From: Clavaria fumosa
Taxonomy: Eukaryota > Basidiomycota > Agaricomycetes > Agaricales > Clavariaceae
Length of the DNA stretch: 64,000 nt
Direction of reading: 5' to 3'
Assembly (NCBI GenBank): GCA_951802425.1
Contig: OX637794.1
Location: 5,146,001 to 5,210,000 of the forward strand
Made by a program: the position numbers and the translations under genes. Below, piece after piece: positions 9,713 to 19,747 of the stretch (positions are counted from its first letter, which is position 1; each line of letters opens with the position of its first letter). Under the pieces are notes generated by a model. The model saw only the letters and a program-made list of their open reading frames with translations, ran no database searches and had not been told where the DNA came from.

Positions 9713-10988
9713 TGTTACGTGTGTGCTCGGAGGGTCGGGGTGAAGTCCGGTCAGAGTTCGGAGTTCGGGTCCAGGGGGTCCGGAGGTCCGGAGTTGGACT
9801 TCGGGGTTCGGGTGGGACTTTGGCAAATGTATTGAAACGACGCCCTTACTGAGTCCTGGGTGTCCCATATTTCGGAGTTACGGGATTCGGGACTTCGGGT
9901 CCAGTGCTCGGGCGAGATGTCCGGGATGGACTTCGTCATATTCGAGTTGAGGGACGGATGGGAGGGTGGAGACGGAGTTCGGATGGAGTTCGGGTTTAAC
10001 GAGTGACTAAGTAGAGGAGACAGAGGCCAGGGAGGAGGAGGGATATGGAGTTCCGGAGTTCGGGGATGATTTCCGGAGGTCGGACGGATGGTGTAGGCTG
10101 TCGGGACAGATTCCGGGTGTCGGGTGGAAGTCAGGAGTTGGTCAGGAGTTGGTCGGGACTTGGCACAACTGACGTAGGGGACAGAGGATGAGGGTCGGAT
10201 TAGACATGATACAAATTACAAGGTGGCGGGCGGAAAGGACGGAGGTGCGGAGATAGACAGAGGGACAGGAGACGGGGAGTCGGACAGGAGTACGGAGGTG
10301 CGGAGATATACGAGGGACGGGGGGACGGAGGTGCGGGGGAGTTCAGGGGTATACAGGAGGGGTGTACGTGGGTATACGAGGGTGTACGAGGGCAGTATCC
10401 GGACTGCAGAATACTCTACGAAGTAGGTAGGTATATATACTATGAGTCCGGGGTGTTTCCAGCAACCCGGAGTTTTGACGGTAGTTACAGAGAATGGCCT
10501 GGAGATACATCGCAGGACTTACTACGGAACAACAGGATAGCAACGGGGATCAGTTTCCTGATCCCGGAGTCAGATACTGCTACCGTCAGAATGGTAACTA
10601 TGCAGCCTAGCAACTGCGCGGATTGTCCGGTTTCCACGCTCAGAGTTCGTTGCTGGTGGAGTAACCATGGACGTTGGTTCACGACTGTTGGGAAGTCGGA
10701 TTCGGGAATTGGAGATTGGGATCGGGAATCAGGAATCGGGATCGGGATCGGGACAGCCTCTTGGGGAACTATCCCCGGATGTGGGTTTGGTGCCTGCCCC
10801 ACATGTGGGGCAGGTACCCTCAGATGCTGAGGCACCAGAGTGGGAGTTCGGAGGTCCGGGTTCGGAGACCGGAGGTCGGCGGTCGGATCCGGGGATCGGA
10901 GGTTGGCGGTCGGGGCCGGAGATGGAAAGTCCGGGACCGGGGATCGTGTTTCCGGTCCAGACCGGAAGGGAGCGGCATGGACGTGACA
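9713..10988 (+). repeat. LTR-G, 5' copy
   Basis: 1,276 bp, TGTTACGTG...GACGTGACA. A TATA-like ggtatatatactatg lies at about 10,433-10,447. Positions 10,793-10,814 are a perfect 22-bp palindrome (half-site CCTGCCCCACA), nested in a larger TGGTGCC...GGCACCA arrangement. Differences from the 3' LTR are nearly all transitions at CpG positions. Confidence 0.92.
10432..10445 (+). promoter_or_regulatory. TATA-like element of LTR-G
   Basis: GGTATATATACTAT, present also in the 3' LTR (about 17,317-17,330). It is the only clear TATA-type stretch in the LTR and a candidate core promoter for the full-length transcript. Confidence 0.5.
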
Positions 10989-11124
10989 GTGCCTCCCCTT
11001 TGAGGTCGAACCCTTGAGACCTTTAGATCGGAGCCAGGAGATTGGAAAAGATCGGGTTGTGATGGGATCAGAGTATTCCGCGGAGTGTTGGATCGGGAAT
11101 TTCGGGCGGAGTTTGAATCTCTGA

Positions 11125-11150
11125 GCCCGGATATATAAGTCCGGGCTCAT
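11125..11150 (+). promoter_or_regulatory. TATATAAG in the loop of a 9-bp perfect stem
   Basis: GAGCCCGGA and TCCGGGCTC form a perfect 9-bp stem around TATATAAG, about 50 bp before the ATG at 11,199. It may be an internal promoter for the ORF or an RNA structure in the leader. The following 'ggtttttctccttag' (11,162-11,176) looks like an intron 3' end, so a spliced leader is possible. Confidence 0.5.
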
Positions 11151-11198
11151 GCCCTAAGTCCGGTTTTTCTCCTTAGACCTGAACCACCACCATCAGGC

Positions 11199-12538
11199 AT
11201 GGCAGACAACGGAGACAATTATGAAATACAAATTGAGAAGTTGCGGGCAGAGATGGCGGCGTTGGAGGCGGAGCGGACGCGGAAGGTGAAAGAGGCGGAG
11301 GAGCGGAAAAGGCAGGAGGCGGAGGAAGCGGAGCAGATTCGGAGAGAGGCGGAGGAGCGGAAAAGGCAGGAGGCAGAGGAAGCGGAGCGGATTCGGAGAG
11401 AGGCGGAGGAGCGAGTGCGGGAGGAGGCGGAGGAGGCGGAACGAGCGAGGCGGAAAGCGGAGGAGCGGGAGCGGAAGGAAGCGGAGGAGGCGGAACGAGC
11501 GAGGCGGAAAGCGGAGGAGCGGGAGCGGAAGGAAGCGGAATCGGGGGAGCGGGCTCGGGCCTGACGGGAGGAAATTGTGGCTGCGAGGCCATCGGTCAAG
11601 AGGGTCGGAGGAACTGCTGCGGAGGCAATGGCCTTGCAGCAGGAGGCGGAGTCGTCGTGGACGGAGACGGAGCGGGCGGAGCAGGAGGCCCAGAAACGGG
11701 CGGAAAAGGTCGAGGCAGCCCAGCGGGCCACAGACGAGGCATGCCTGCGGTGCGGAATTTCCGGCAGCTTTGCCAGCATACCGGACCCGGTCGGGTCAAG
11801 AGCTGCGACGAATGTTGAGAAAAGCACATAGTGTGCAATTGGCCGGGAGAGCCGGAACGGGGGAAGAAAGCGGGGAAGCGGGTGGAGAAGCGAGCCGCAA
11901 GTCCGGGATCGGACGAGGCGGTGGAGACGGAGGCGGAGGTGCCGGCGCAGAAAAAACAACGGGCGGTGGGGTCGGAGCCGGGGCCGATGCCGGGGGAGAT
12001 TGCTGCGGGGACTACGTTCCTGCAGGCGGCGCAGTGGCTCGTGTGGGAGATGCGGGCTCTCCGAGCCACTGTCAAGGAGACGGGGGAAATTTTCGTGAAG
12101 GAATTGGCGGCAGCCGATGGTCGGGCCCTACACCGGTCCCTACACTGGGAGGTGATGACAAAGCGGTGGGACCATATTATCGAGCAAGTCTCAATCAGTG
12201 TTGAGGAGAACATCCGTGCGAGTCTCGCGAAGTCCGGGTTCGAAGTCCCGGAGTTGGAGGAAGATGTGGAGATGCCGGATGCGGAGCCGGAGACGGGAGC
12301 GGAGGGGAAAGCGGGTCCGGGGGTCGGGAGGAAGACGGACGCGGGTCCAGGAAAAAGGACGGAGGCGGATGTGGGGAAGGGGTCGGATAAGGGAGCGGGT
12401 CCGGGTCCGGCTGCGGAAAAGACGGTGGGCACGGGTCCGGGACCCGCAAAGGCGGCGGATGCGGATGTGAGGGAGGGATCGGAGCCGGGGCCGGCTCCGG
12501 CGGAGAAAGCAGCTGCAGGCAACAAGTTGCCTGCGTAA
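11199..12538 (+). pseudogene. Coiled-coil + Zn2Cys6-like protein of the LTR-G element
   Basis: The ATG is in a strong context (caggcATGGCAGAC). The frame is open to a TGA at 11,562, which reads as a decayed CGA, and continues in the same frame to about 11,755. Residues 10-120 are a Glu/Arg/Ala-rich heptad-like coiled coil with repeated EAEERKRQ units. Cys codons lie at 11,742, 11,751, 11,771, 11,804, 11,813 and 11,834. A 1-nt deletion between the second and third, and a TGA at 11,816 (again CGA-like), interrupt a C-x2-C-x6-C-x10-C-x2-C-x6-C cluster. The third frame then runs to TAA at 12,536 and gives a basic stretch (KKAGKRVEKR), a helical middle and a long acidic Pro/Gly/Glu tail. The original would be about 445 residues. 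Likely role: RNA- or DNA-binding Gag-like protein (inference). This copy has at least two stops and one frameshift. Confidence 0.6.
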
Positions 12539-15500
12539 GTACATAGTTTCCTTGATTCTTACTTAATGTACTTTGCTTTTGCGCTCGGACTTGTGTGAAT
12601 TAAGTCATGCGCGGAAATGGCGGAGATCGGAGTAAGTTCCGGGTGGTGTCGGATACACAGAGTAAAAAATCTGCGACCAGCTCCTATGCAGGAGTTGGAC
12701 TTCAAAACCTGCGAGTCGAGAGATGTCAGGGCTCGGATTCCGGGATTCGGAGTTTGTGCCGGAAGTCGGAATACGAATGAAACTTGTTCCTTGGGATGGC
12801 ACTTCGGAGGTCATAGCATTATTGCGCTAAGTTGCTCCAAGGGTCGGATGGACGGATGTCCGGTGTCACGCCCGTGCCAACCGGACTATTCTCCGGCCTT
12901 CTCCGACCTTCTCCGGCGGTCTCCGGACCTCTGTTCTCAACTCCGGGCTCTCGGACCTATGTCCAGAGCGCCGGACTTTACTTGCGCGACGCAGCGCAGG
13001 ATCAGGAAGTGTGCCTGAAGGGCCACCAACTGATGTCCGCACTAGTTGCTGTTGCCTCGAGCAACCAGGAACTGGTCCTGCCCCGGACCCGTCGCCCGGA
13101 CAATTGATGGACTCCCGGAAACATCTATACAATCATAGTTAGTAGTTTAACGTTTGTCTCGATCAGATTCCGTCTCCGTCCCGTAGTCCCGTTGTAAAGA
13201 TCTTCTCCTGACTCCCGGACATTTCTCCGTAGCTACGAACAGATTCCGTAGTCGTACCGGAGTTATCTCCGTCGCTAGCATCGCCCCGGACTTTAGTATA
13301 AGTACTCGTAGATTACGGCCTTGTCTAGCCAGTCTGATAATCAACCTCGCCCACTCGCATTCTACTCCGCTAAAGCCCGAAACCCGTCTCCTTCGACTTC
13401 CCGAAATCCGAGACACTGATCCGCAGAGGGCGTCGTTTCAATACGTTCGCCAAGTCTCGTCCGAACCCAAGTCCAACTCCGCCCAAACTCCGGATCGCCC
13501 CACCGCGCCCGGACTTCGTTACTCCTGCCCGGACTTTGTCATACACGCCCGGACTTTGTCATTCCTGCCCGGACTTTACTCCGCCCGACCTCCGCGACAT
13601 AGATGTAACATCCGGGTTCGGATTTCGGGGGTCGGATATGTGTTTCGGCAGCTTGACAATGGGATGGGAAGCGGCGCCGGAAACAGGTTCAGATAGGCTC
13701 GGGTGGAATTTCTTATTCCCGAAGATCGGGGAAATTCCGGGGCTCGGAGTATTGCTGATTCGCAAATTCCGGTGGTGGGACGGATTTCGGATTTGGGGTC
13801 AGATATTACGTGTGTCGGAATCCCGTGTCTGTAAGGACTTGAGTGACAAAGAAATTAGTCAACTCCTCGGGTGGCTGTGTCTCGCATTGGGATAATGATC
13901 CCTGGCTTGCAACCGGGTTCGGATGGTTCAGTGAAATATGTACGGAGGTTGATTTCCGTGATTTCTCCGGAGTCGGATGTTGCGGAGGAGTCTGTAGGCC
14001 TAAACCAGAGGACTTGATCTCCGCAGTTCACGCAGGAATTGCGGAACTTTGCAGATGGCCGGGCCACGCATAATCTCGGTGGGTCGGATTTCTGGGTAAG
14101 TCCGAGTTGACTGGCTTTCGGGTGGTCGTGTCGAGACTGTAGGACTTGTAGGACATTTGGAAACTAATTCCAGGTGTCCAGTCGGAGGGGTCCGGGATAA
14201 AGTCCGGACAGTCGGATTTCGCTTGTGCGGGGCCTGCAAGTTCGCGTCTAGCGGTCAGGTTTTGCTCATGCGAGCGTTCGGGTTTTGGGTCGGGTTTCAG
14301 AGTTTACGAGGTACGGTGCCCGGAGGAGGATTTCGAGTGGTTTTGCCAAAGGTGTGGGTCGGAAATTGCTTCAAAGCCTAGAATGGCATAGCCACTCTCC
14401 CCCTCTTAGGGCAGAGGTCCCATCGATTCGGAGTGTCGGATTTTGGTTTCGGATTCCGGAGCGGGATCGGATTACCAGGTGGGGGCGGAATGGGGTTGGA
14501 AAAGAACTCTGGTTGCCGGACTCGACGCAGTCAAAGTCCGAGTGGTTCCTGCCTGTTTGGGTTTCTCGTAGTCAGTGAATGCCTAAGCTGGGATAACAAA
14601 TCCTTCGAGGCACAAAGACTGAGGGTTTTGAACATCTGTCAGGAGTTCCTCATGAGTAGTTCGACTATGCCGGAATAGAAAGTCCGGGAGTGGAGTACGA
14701 CCAGAAACGATTTTCCGGATGTGGAGATCGCGGAAAATCGTGGCGACCATCGGAGATGACAGTCGCCGAGGTGGAAAGCGTAGTAAGCATTGAACTTTCA
14801 ACGTCTCGAATGCTTGAGACATTTTGCAGAGAGTTTCCGGGTGAGGGATATCGCCTAGTTCATATAGCTGTACCACGGAGTCGGAGAATCGGATTTGCGG
14901 AGAATAATTCTCCAGACAGGGTTTGCGCAGCTTCGGAGTAAGTACTTTCCTTAGCCTTGCAGGGCTTCAGGCCAGTCCTGGGTGACAAAACTGTTTCCTA
15001 GGACCATGGCAGCCTGCCGGGTGAGGTCCGGGGTCCGGGGTATTCAACTTCCTTGCTTTCGGAAGGAGTTTCCCCAGGGTGCGCGTAAGTGCGCGAGATC
15101 GGAGACGTCGGACAATATTCGGAGGTGTCGGAGATCGGTCAGAGGAAGTTCGGATTTGGCGGGGTGTCGGAATGTTGAAATGCCGAAATGGCACTAGTTG
15201 GGTGGAAAGGCATGAGCCAATCGAGGGACCATGAGTGGGTCCGAGGCACGGGTTTTCCATAAGTTGCTTCTATGATGCGGACGAATGGAAGGTGAGCCGG
15301 AGATCGATTGCCATAAAAGATCTTTGCGCTTCCGGGGACACCTTAAGGAATTCCGGGTGTTGCGGAATTGGTTTGCGGTTTCCGGGTGGTTCGGATTAAC
15401 GACCCAGGAGTTCTTTGCCGAAGCGGAGACAACCGTCTAGGGGGGACAGATACTCCATATGTGGAGTTAAGCAGATGGGTGGTGGATAAACCGGATTCAG

Positions 15501-16598
15501 AGGTAATGGGATCTCAGAAAGACTCGGAGTTCCGGGTGGGAGCAGGAATTGATTGTGCCATATTGCGGTCTCTTTTCCTGCTTCCAGTATTGACCTTGCG
15601 GTCGAACAGAGCCGATGTGTCAGTCAACACTTGACTTGGTGGGCACGTCGGTGGAGTTGCGGACTTCCAGAATTATGTCGGAGAGGTCCGCAGGTTCCGG
15701 GGGATGGAACCGGACGGAGGTTTCGTCCCGGGACTAAGTCCGGAACAAAAGGATTTTGATCTCCGAAGTTCGGTGATCACGGAGTGGGTTACTGCATTTT
15801 GAGGAATAAATGTCCAGTGCAGCGATCCGGAGTTTGGGAGTTTTGAGTTCCCGGTTTCGGATAATGCGACTTTCCTTTGTGTCCGGTAGTCCGGAAATTG
15901 GCACTGTCTCTGACCCAATGAACCAACGGGTTCTGGCGGGTGAGTCAGTAATATCCTGGGACTGCGGAGGAGGTTGAGTCGATCGGAGTGACGAGGAGAT
16001 CTTGGGAAATGATTCCTGAGGTCGGGGAGTAGGTCGGAGATGGGATCGGATTTTGACGGATGTAAAACAATCCATTGGGAGTTGCCGGGATTTGATGGGG
16101 CAGAGTCGGAGAGGTCGGATTTGGTCAGATTGGTGTTTTCCGGATGCACAAGTGCGATGTCCGGGGTCAGTCGGAGTTTGGGGACTACGGAGACTGAACT
16201 ACACGGAGATGGGCAGAGGTTATTGACAAAAGATCAGACAGGGTGGAAATCGCAAATGCGCCGAAGCAGAGCTCATAAGTCAAAAAATATCGACTTGAGA
16301 ATTTTTCGGAATTTCGGAGTTTCTCGGAGGTCGGATCCATTGAAGGGGTTCGGGTTCCCTAACTCGCGATTATGCCGGGACTTGGTCTGGTGGACTTTGT
16401 AGTGGCATGGATTGCATCAGCGAGTTTCAGCGGGGCAGTGGAGTATTCTTGGCTGGTCAGGATAGTGATGTCAGGAATTGACGATTCACTTGGAGTTGTG
16501 GAAATGGGGTGTCGGCCTTTGTCCACTAAGGGAGTTGGAGGTCAACTGTGTCAGGTGAAGGAATTTTTCAGGACTAGAAAGCGGGAGTCCGGATACAC
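12539..16598 (+). mobile_element. Non-coding bulk of the LTR-G element
   Basis: About 4.06 kb of CpG-rich sequence full of CCGGA, TCGGA and TTCCGGG strings. Open frames are short and none shows pol motifs (no YxDD, DSGA, HHCC or DDE patterns). At 13,504-13,586 a CGCCCGGACTTTGTCATWC-like unit is repeated about four times. Large non-coding interiors are known in LARD-type elements; the function here is unknown. Confidence 0.6.
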
Positions 16599-17874
16599 TG
16601 TTACGTGCGTGCTCGGAGGGTCGGGGTGAAGTCCGGTCAGAGTTCGGAGTTCGGGTCCAGGGGGTCCGGAGGTCCGGAGTTGGACTTCGGGGTTCGGGTG
16701 GGACTTTGGCGAATGTATTGAAACGACACCCTTACTGAGTCCTGGGTGTCCCATATTTCGGAGTTACGGGATTCGGGACTTTGGGTCCGGTGCTCGGGCA
16801 AGATGTCCGGGATGGACTTTGTCATATTCGAGTTGAGGGATGGATGGGAGGGTGGAGATGGAGTTCGGATGGAGTTCGGGTTTAATGAGTGACTAAGTAG
16901 AGGAGACAGAGGCCAGGGAGGAGGAGGGATACGGAGTTCCGGAGTTCGGGGATGATTTCCGGAGGTCGGACGGATGGTGTAGGCTGTCGGGACAGATTCC
17001 GGGTGTCGGGTGGAAGTCAGGAGTTGGTCGGGACTTGGTCGGGACTTGGCACAACTGACGTAGGGGACAGAGGACGAGGGTCGGATTAGACATGATACAA
17101 ATTACAAGGTGGCGGGCGGAAAGGACGGAGGTGCGGAGATAGATGGAGGGACAGGAGACGGGGAGTCGGACAGGAGTATGGAGGTGCGGAGATATACAAG
17201 GGACGGGGGGACGGAGGTGCGGGGGAGTTCGGGGGTATACGGGAGGGGTGTACGTGGGTATACGAGGGTGTATGAGGGCGGTATCCGGACTGCAGAATAC
17301 TCTACGAAGTAGGTAGGTATATATACTACGAGTCCGGGGCGTTTCCAGCAACCCGGAGTTTTGACGGTAGTTACGGAGAATGGCCCGGAGATACATCGCA
17401 GGACTTACTACGGAACAACAGGATAGCAACGGGGATCAGTTTCCTGATCCCGGAGTCAGATACTGCTACCGTCAGGATGGTAACTACGCAGCCTAGCAAC
17501 TGCGCGGATTGTCCGGTTTCCACGCTCGGAGTTCGTTGCTGGTGGAGTAACCACGGACGTTGGTTCACGACTGTCAGGAAGTCGGATTCGGGAATTGGAG
17601 ATTGGGATCGGGAATCAGGAATCGGGATCGGGATCGGGACAGCCTCTTAGGGAACTATCCCTGGATGTGGGTTTGGTGCCTGCCCCACATGTGGGGCAGG
17701 TACCCTCAGATGCTGAGGCACCAGAGCGGGAGTTCGGAGGTCCGGGTCCGGAGACCGGAGGTCGGCGGTCGGATCCGGGGATCGGAGGTTGGCGGTCGGG
17801 GCCGGAGATGGAAAATCCGGGACCGGGGATCGTGTTTCCGGTCCGGACTGGAAGGGAGCGGCACGGACGTGACA
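16599..17874 (+). repeat. LTR-G, 3' copy
   Basis: 1,276 bp, the same length as the 5' LTR, ending ...GACGTGACA before GTGAA. The 22-bp palindrome is conserved at 17,679-17,700. In the first about 330 bp I counted eleven differences from the 5' copy, all transitions and all at CpG sites. Confidence 0.92.
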
Positions 17875-17879
17875 GTGAA
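17875..17879 (+). other. Target-site duplication GTGAA, right
   Basis: It matches 9708-9712 and closes the LTR-G insertion. The flanking host DNA (17,880-18,000) is GTGA/GGTGA-rich, like the left flank. Confidence 0.9.
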
Positions 17880-18046
17880 GATGATTGTGAGAGTGACAGA
17901 GTAAATGGGGTGGGTGAGGGTGAGTAAGAGTGTTCATGAAGGTGAAGGTGAGGGGTGAAGGTGACTGAGAGTGGGGTTCAGGCTTCTTTTCTCATGACTG
18001 TGATGGTCCCTTGTCCTTCACAGGTGTAATACTTTCTATCCCTCAA

Positions 18047-18145
18047 ATGAACTGGACTCAATGGTATATTGAGCTAGTAGTTCTATGTATAGGGATCCAC
18101 CCCTCTGTACAGTTGTGACACAGTATATATATGTGAGTGGCCTAT
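18047..18145 (-). mobile_element. LTR-I fragment
   Basis: It shares 'ggactcaatggta', the 'agggatc...cctctgtacagttgtgacac' stretch and 'gtatatata' with 56,499-56,600, which is the 3' LTR of the minus-strand gypsy element. It is truncated at 18,146 where an LTR-C end begins. Confidence 0.55.
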
Positions 18146-18365
18146 CAGGACCCATTCATTTTCCCTTACCCAAGCAGACTCTACTGACACTTATGAACCT
18201 CCCAACAGCCTTCTACAACCTTGCAAGCCCCTTTACACACTTCTGGAACCTGCAGTCCCCTTCCAGAAGCCTCTCTGACCTTCCCTGCTCTTACATGACA
18301 CTCACAACCACCAGGCTGTACTTGCAATGCCCTTCCCTAACACACCTTATGCATACCTACCACCT
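18146..18365 (-). mobile_element. LTR-C end fragment, reversed
   Basis: Starts TCAGGACCCATTCATTTTCC, the reverse of the LTR-C terminus, and follows the same order of CT-rich blocks as 30,085-30,330. It is cut by LTR-D at 18,384. Confidence 0.55.
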
Positions 18366-18383
18366 GAACCCCATTGCACATCT

Positions 18384-19045
18384 GTTATGGATCTGGTACT
18401 GGGTGCAGTCAGAAATGAGTCACTGAGAATCAGGATGACTCAGACAGGTCCTCAATTCCTTATGCAGTTGGCCTACAGGACTAGTAGACCCTCCAGTTCC
18501 ATACCTTCCTGCTAACAGTATTGAAACCAACACTGCTAGCAAGGCATTGCTTTGGGCAGATATTATTATTAGTTAGTAACCTAAGTCACAACATCCCATG
18601 GGCTTAGCCATTGTACAGTAGAACAGCTTGTACCCTATACCAAGATATCTGTAACTTGCTCAATACTTACTGCGCCGAGGGAGTCGGCATAGGGCGGCTC
18701 GATCAAAGCCTGGGTACCCTTGGGTACCCAGATCACTTGACCAGACTAAGTCCTTAGTCAGCAATTACTAGATTTAGTTCAACTAGATTTAGTCCTTAGT
18801 TTAACTAAATTTGTCCTTAGCTCCTTGCTGGGCTAGACATAGGCTTAATCCTCTTGGGGGATGGTGTAATTGATAAGTGGGTATGTAATGATGCCTGCAA
18901 CGTGAGGTTCCATCAGCTATTTATACTCAAATTTGCATATCTACTACATTTGGAAAGATTCAACATAGCTCCTTAACTAGTAATCCTAACATACCATTTA
19001 AGGACTCTAAATTAAGGAGAATTTGGTAGGTTTACATATCAGGCA
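18384..19045 (+). mobile_element. LTR-D, copy 1 (about 662 bp)
   Basis: It is directly repeated at 25,851-26,803, from TGTTATGGATCTGG to TTTACATATCAGGCA. It contains a perfect hairpin (CTGGGTACCC-TT-GGGTACCCAG) near 18,712 and a TATA-like 'tatttatactc' near 18,919. I could not find matching target duplications. It abuts LTR-F directly. Confidence 0.6.
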
Positions 19046-19047
19046 GG

Positions 19048-19745
19048 TGTCACAACCCAACACACCCCACTATGGGCCGCCTGATGCACCTGCACACACC
19101 ACGACTACTCCCGATGTAATTCCGCCGCCCGACTGCTGTCCCAAATCGACAATCAGCAATACCATGCGTGAGTCGAAATTCCAACATACTCTGCATGCTT
19201 CGCCATTGTTCAGCTGACATCAGGAAACTTGGGAAACAAGTGGAGTCAGTTTAGGACTTGCAGGGTGGTCACCAGATGAGTTAATGAAGGTCCCTTAACA
19301 ATATTAGATTTGGGGATTTGGATACTGTGGCTGAAACATGTTTCTGGGCAATTCCTTGGTCTTTGTTTCATAACTTCTTCTTTGCAGATTTTCTCCTACG
19401 CTATCCTATTTTAGATACCACTTACTATATAAACCCCAAGGTTGTAGTAGTTACTACAGCATACAACATAAACTCGATTACCCACTTATGCACAAGGATC
19501 GCTGTCAAGAGCTGCCTCAGGTACTGGACTGGGCATCACATAGTGGCCACCCTCTCATGTGGTCTCCAGGTCAAAACCCCCCCTTACGTTGTTCTGCTAC
19601 CTCCCACCTCCTCCTGTTGTATCTGCGCCTCTTCCTGCCAATGCAGCTTGCATGCAGAATTCCCTCTCACCATCAGAATTACTGCTACACCCTCCCTCAC
19701 TGTCGTTTACGCTTGTATTTTGGTGGAATTGACCTACTCTTGACA
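19048..19745 (+). mobile_element. LTR-F, 5' LTR of the gypsy element
   Basis: Starts TGTCACAACCC, a common gypsy LTR start, and ends ...CTACTCTTGACA (698 bp). TATA-like 'actatataaacc' near 19,425. Reversed pieces of it lie at 25,024-25,190 and 28,870-28,985. gag begins shortly after its 3' end, which fits a 5' LTR; no 3' LTR of this copy is present. Confidence 0.65.
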
Positions 19746-19747
19746 GT

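Larger units (their letters stand above)
9713..17874 (+). mobile_element. Complete non-autonomous LTR retroelement (LTR-G element)
   Basis: An 8,162-bp element with direct 1,276-bp LTRs, TG...CA ends and GTGAA duplications on both sides. The internal 5,610 bp encode one recognisable product, a coiled-coil/Zn2Cys6-like protein near the 5' end. I found no protease, reverse transcriptase, RNase H or integrase motif. The element is rich in CpG while its surroundings are poor in it, so it inserted recently. It must be moved by enzymes of another element. A purine-rich stretch (agaaagcgggag, 16577-16588) just before the 3' LTR is the likely polypurine tract. Confidence 0.85.

Noticed and set aside
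10989..11030. tRNA-type primer binding site or tRNA gene after the 5' LTR-G
   Set aside because: The stretch contains GGTTCGA on the reverse strand, but no T-stem pairing or cloverleaf can be drawn; primer tRNA not assigned.
11596..12525. Long minus-strand frame (309 codons) opposite the LTR-G ORF
   Set aside because: It is a GC-driven antisense frame over the coiled-coil/acidic coding region; low complexity Pro/Ala/Ser, no start context, and the plus frame explains the codon pattern.
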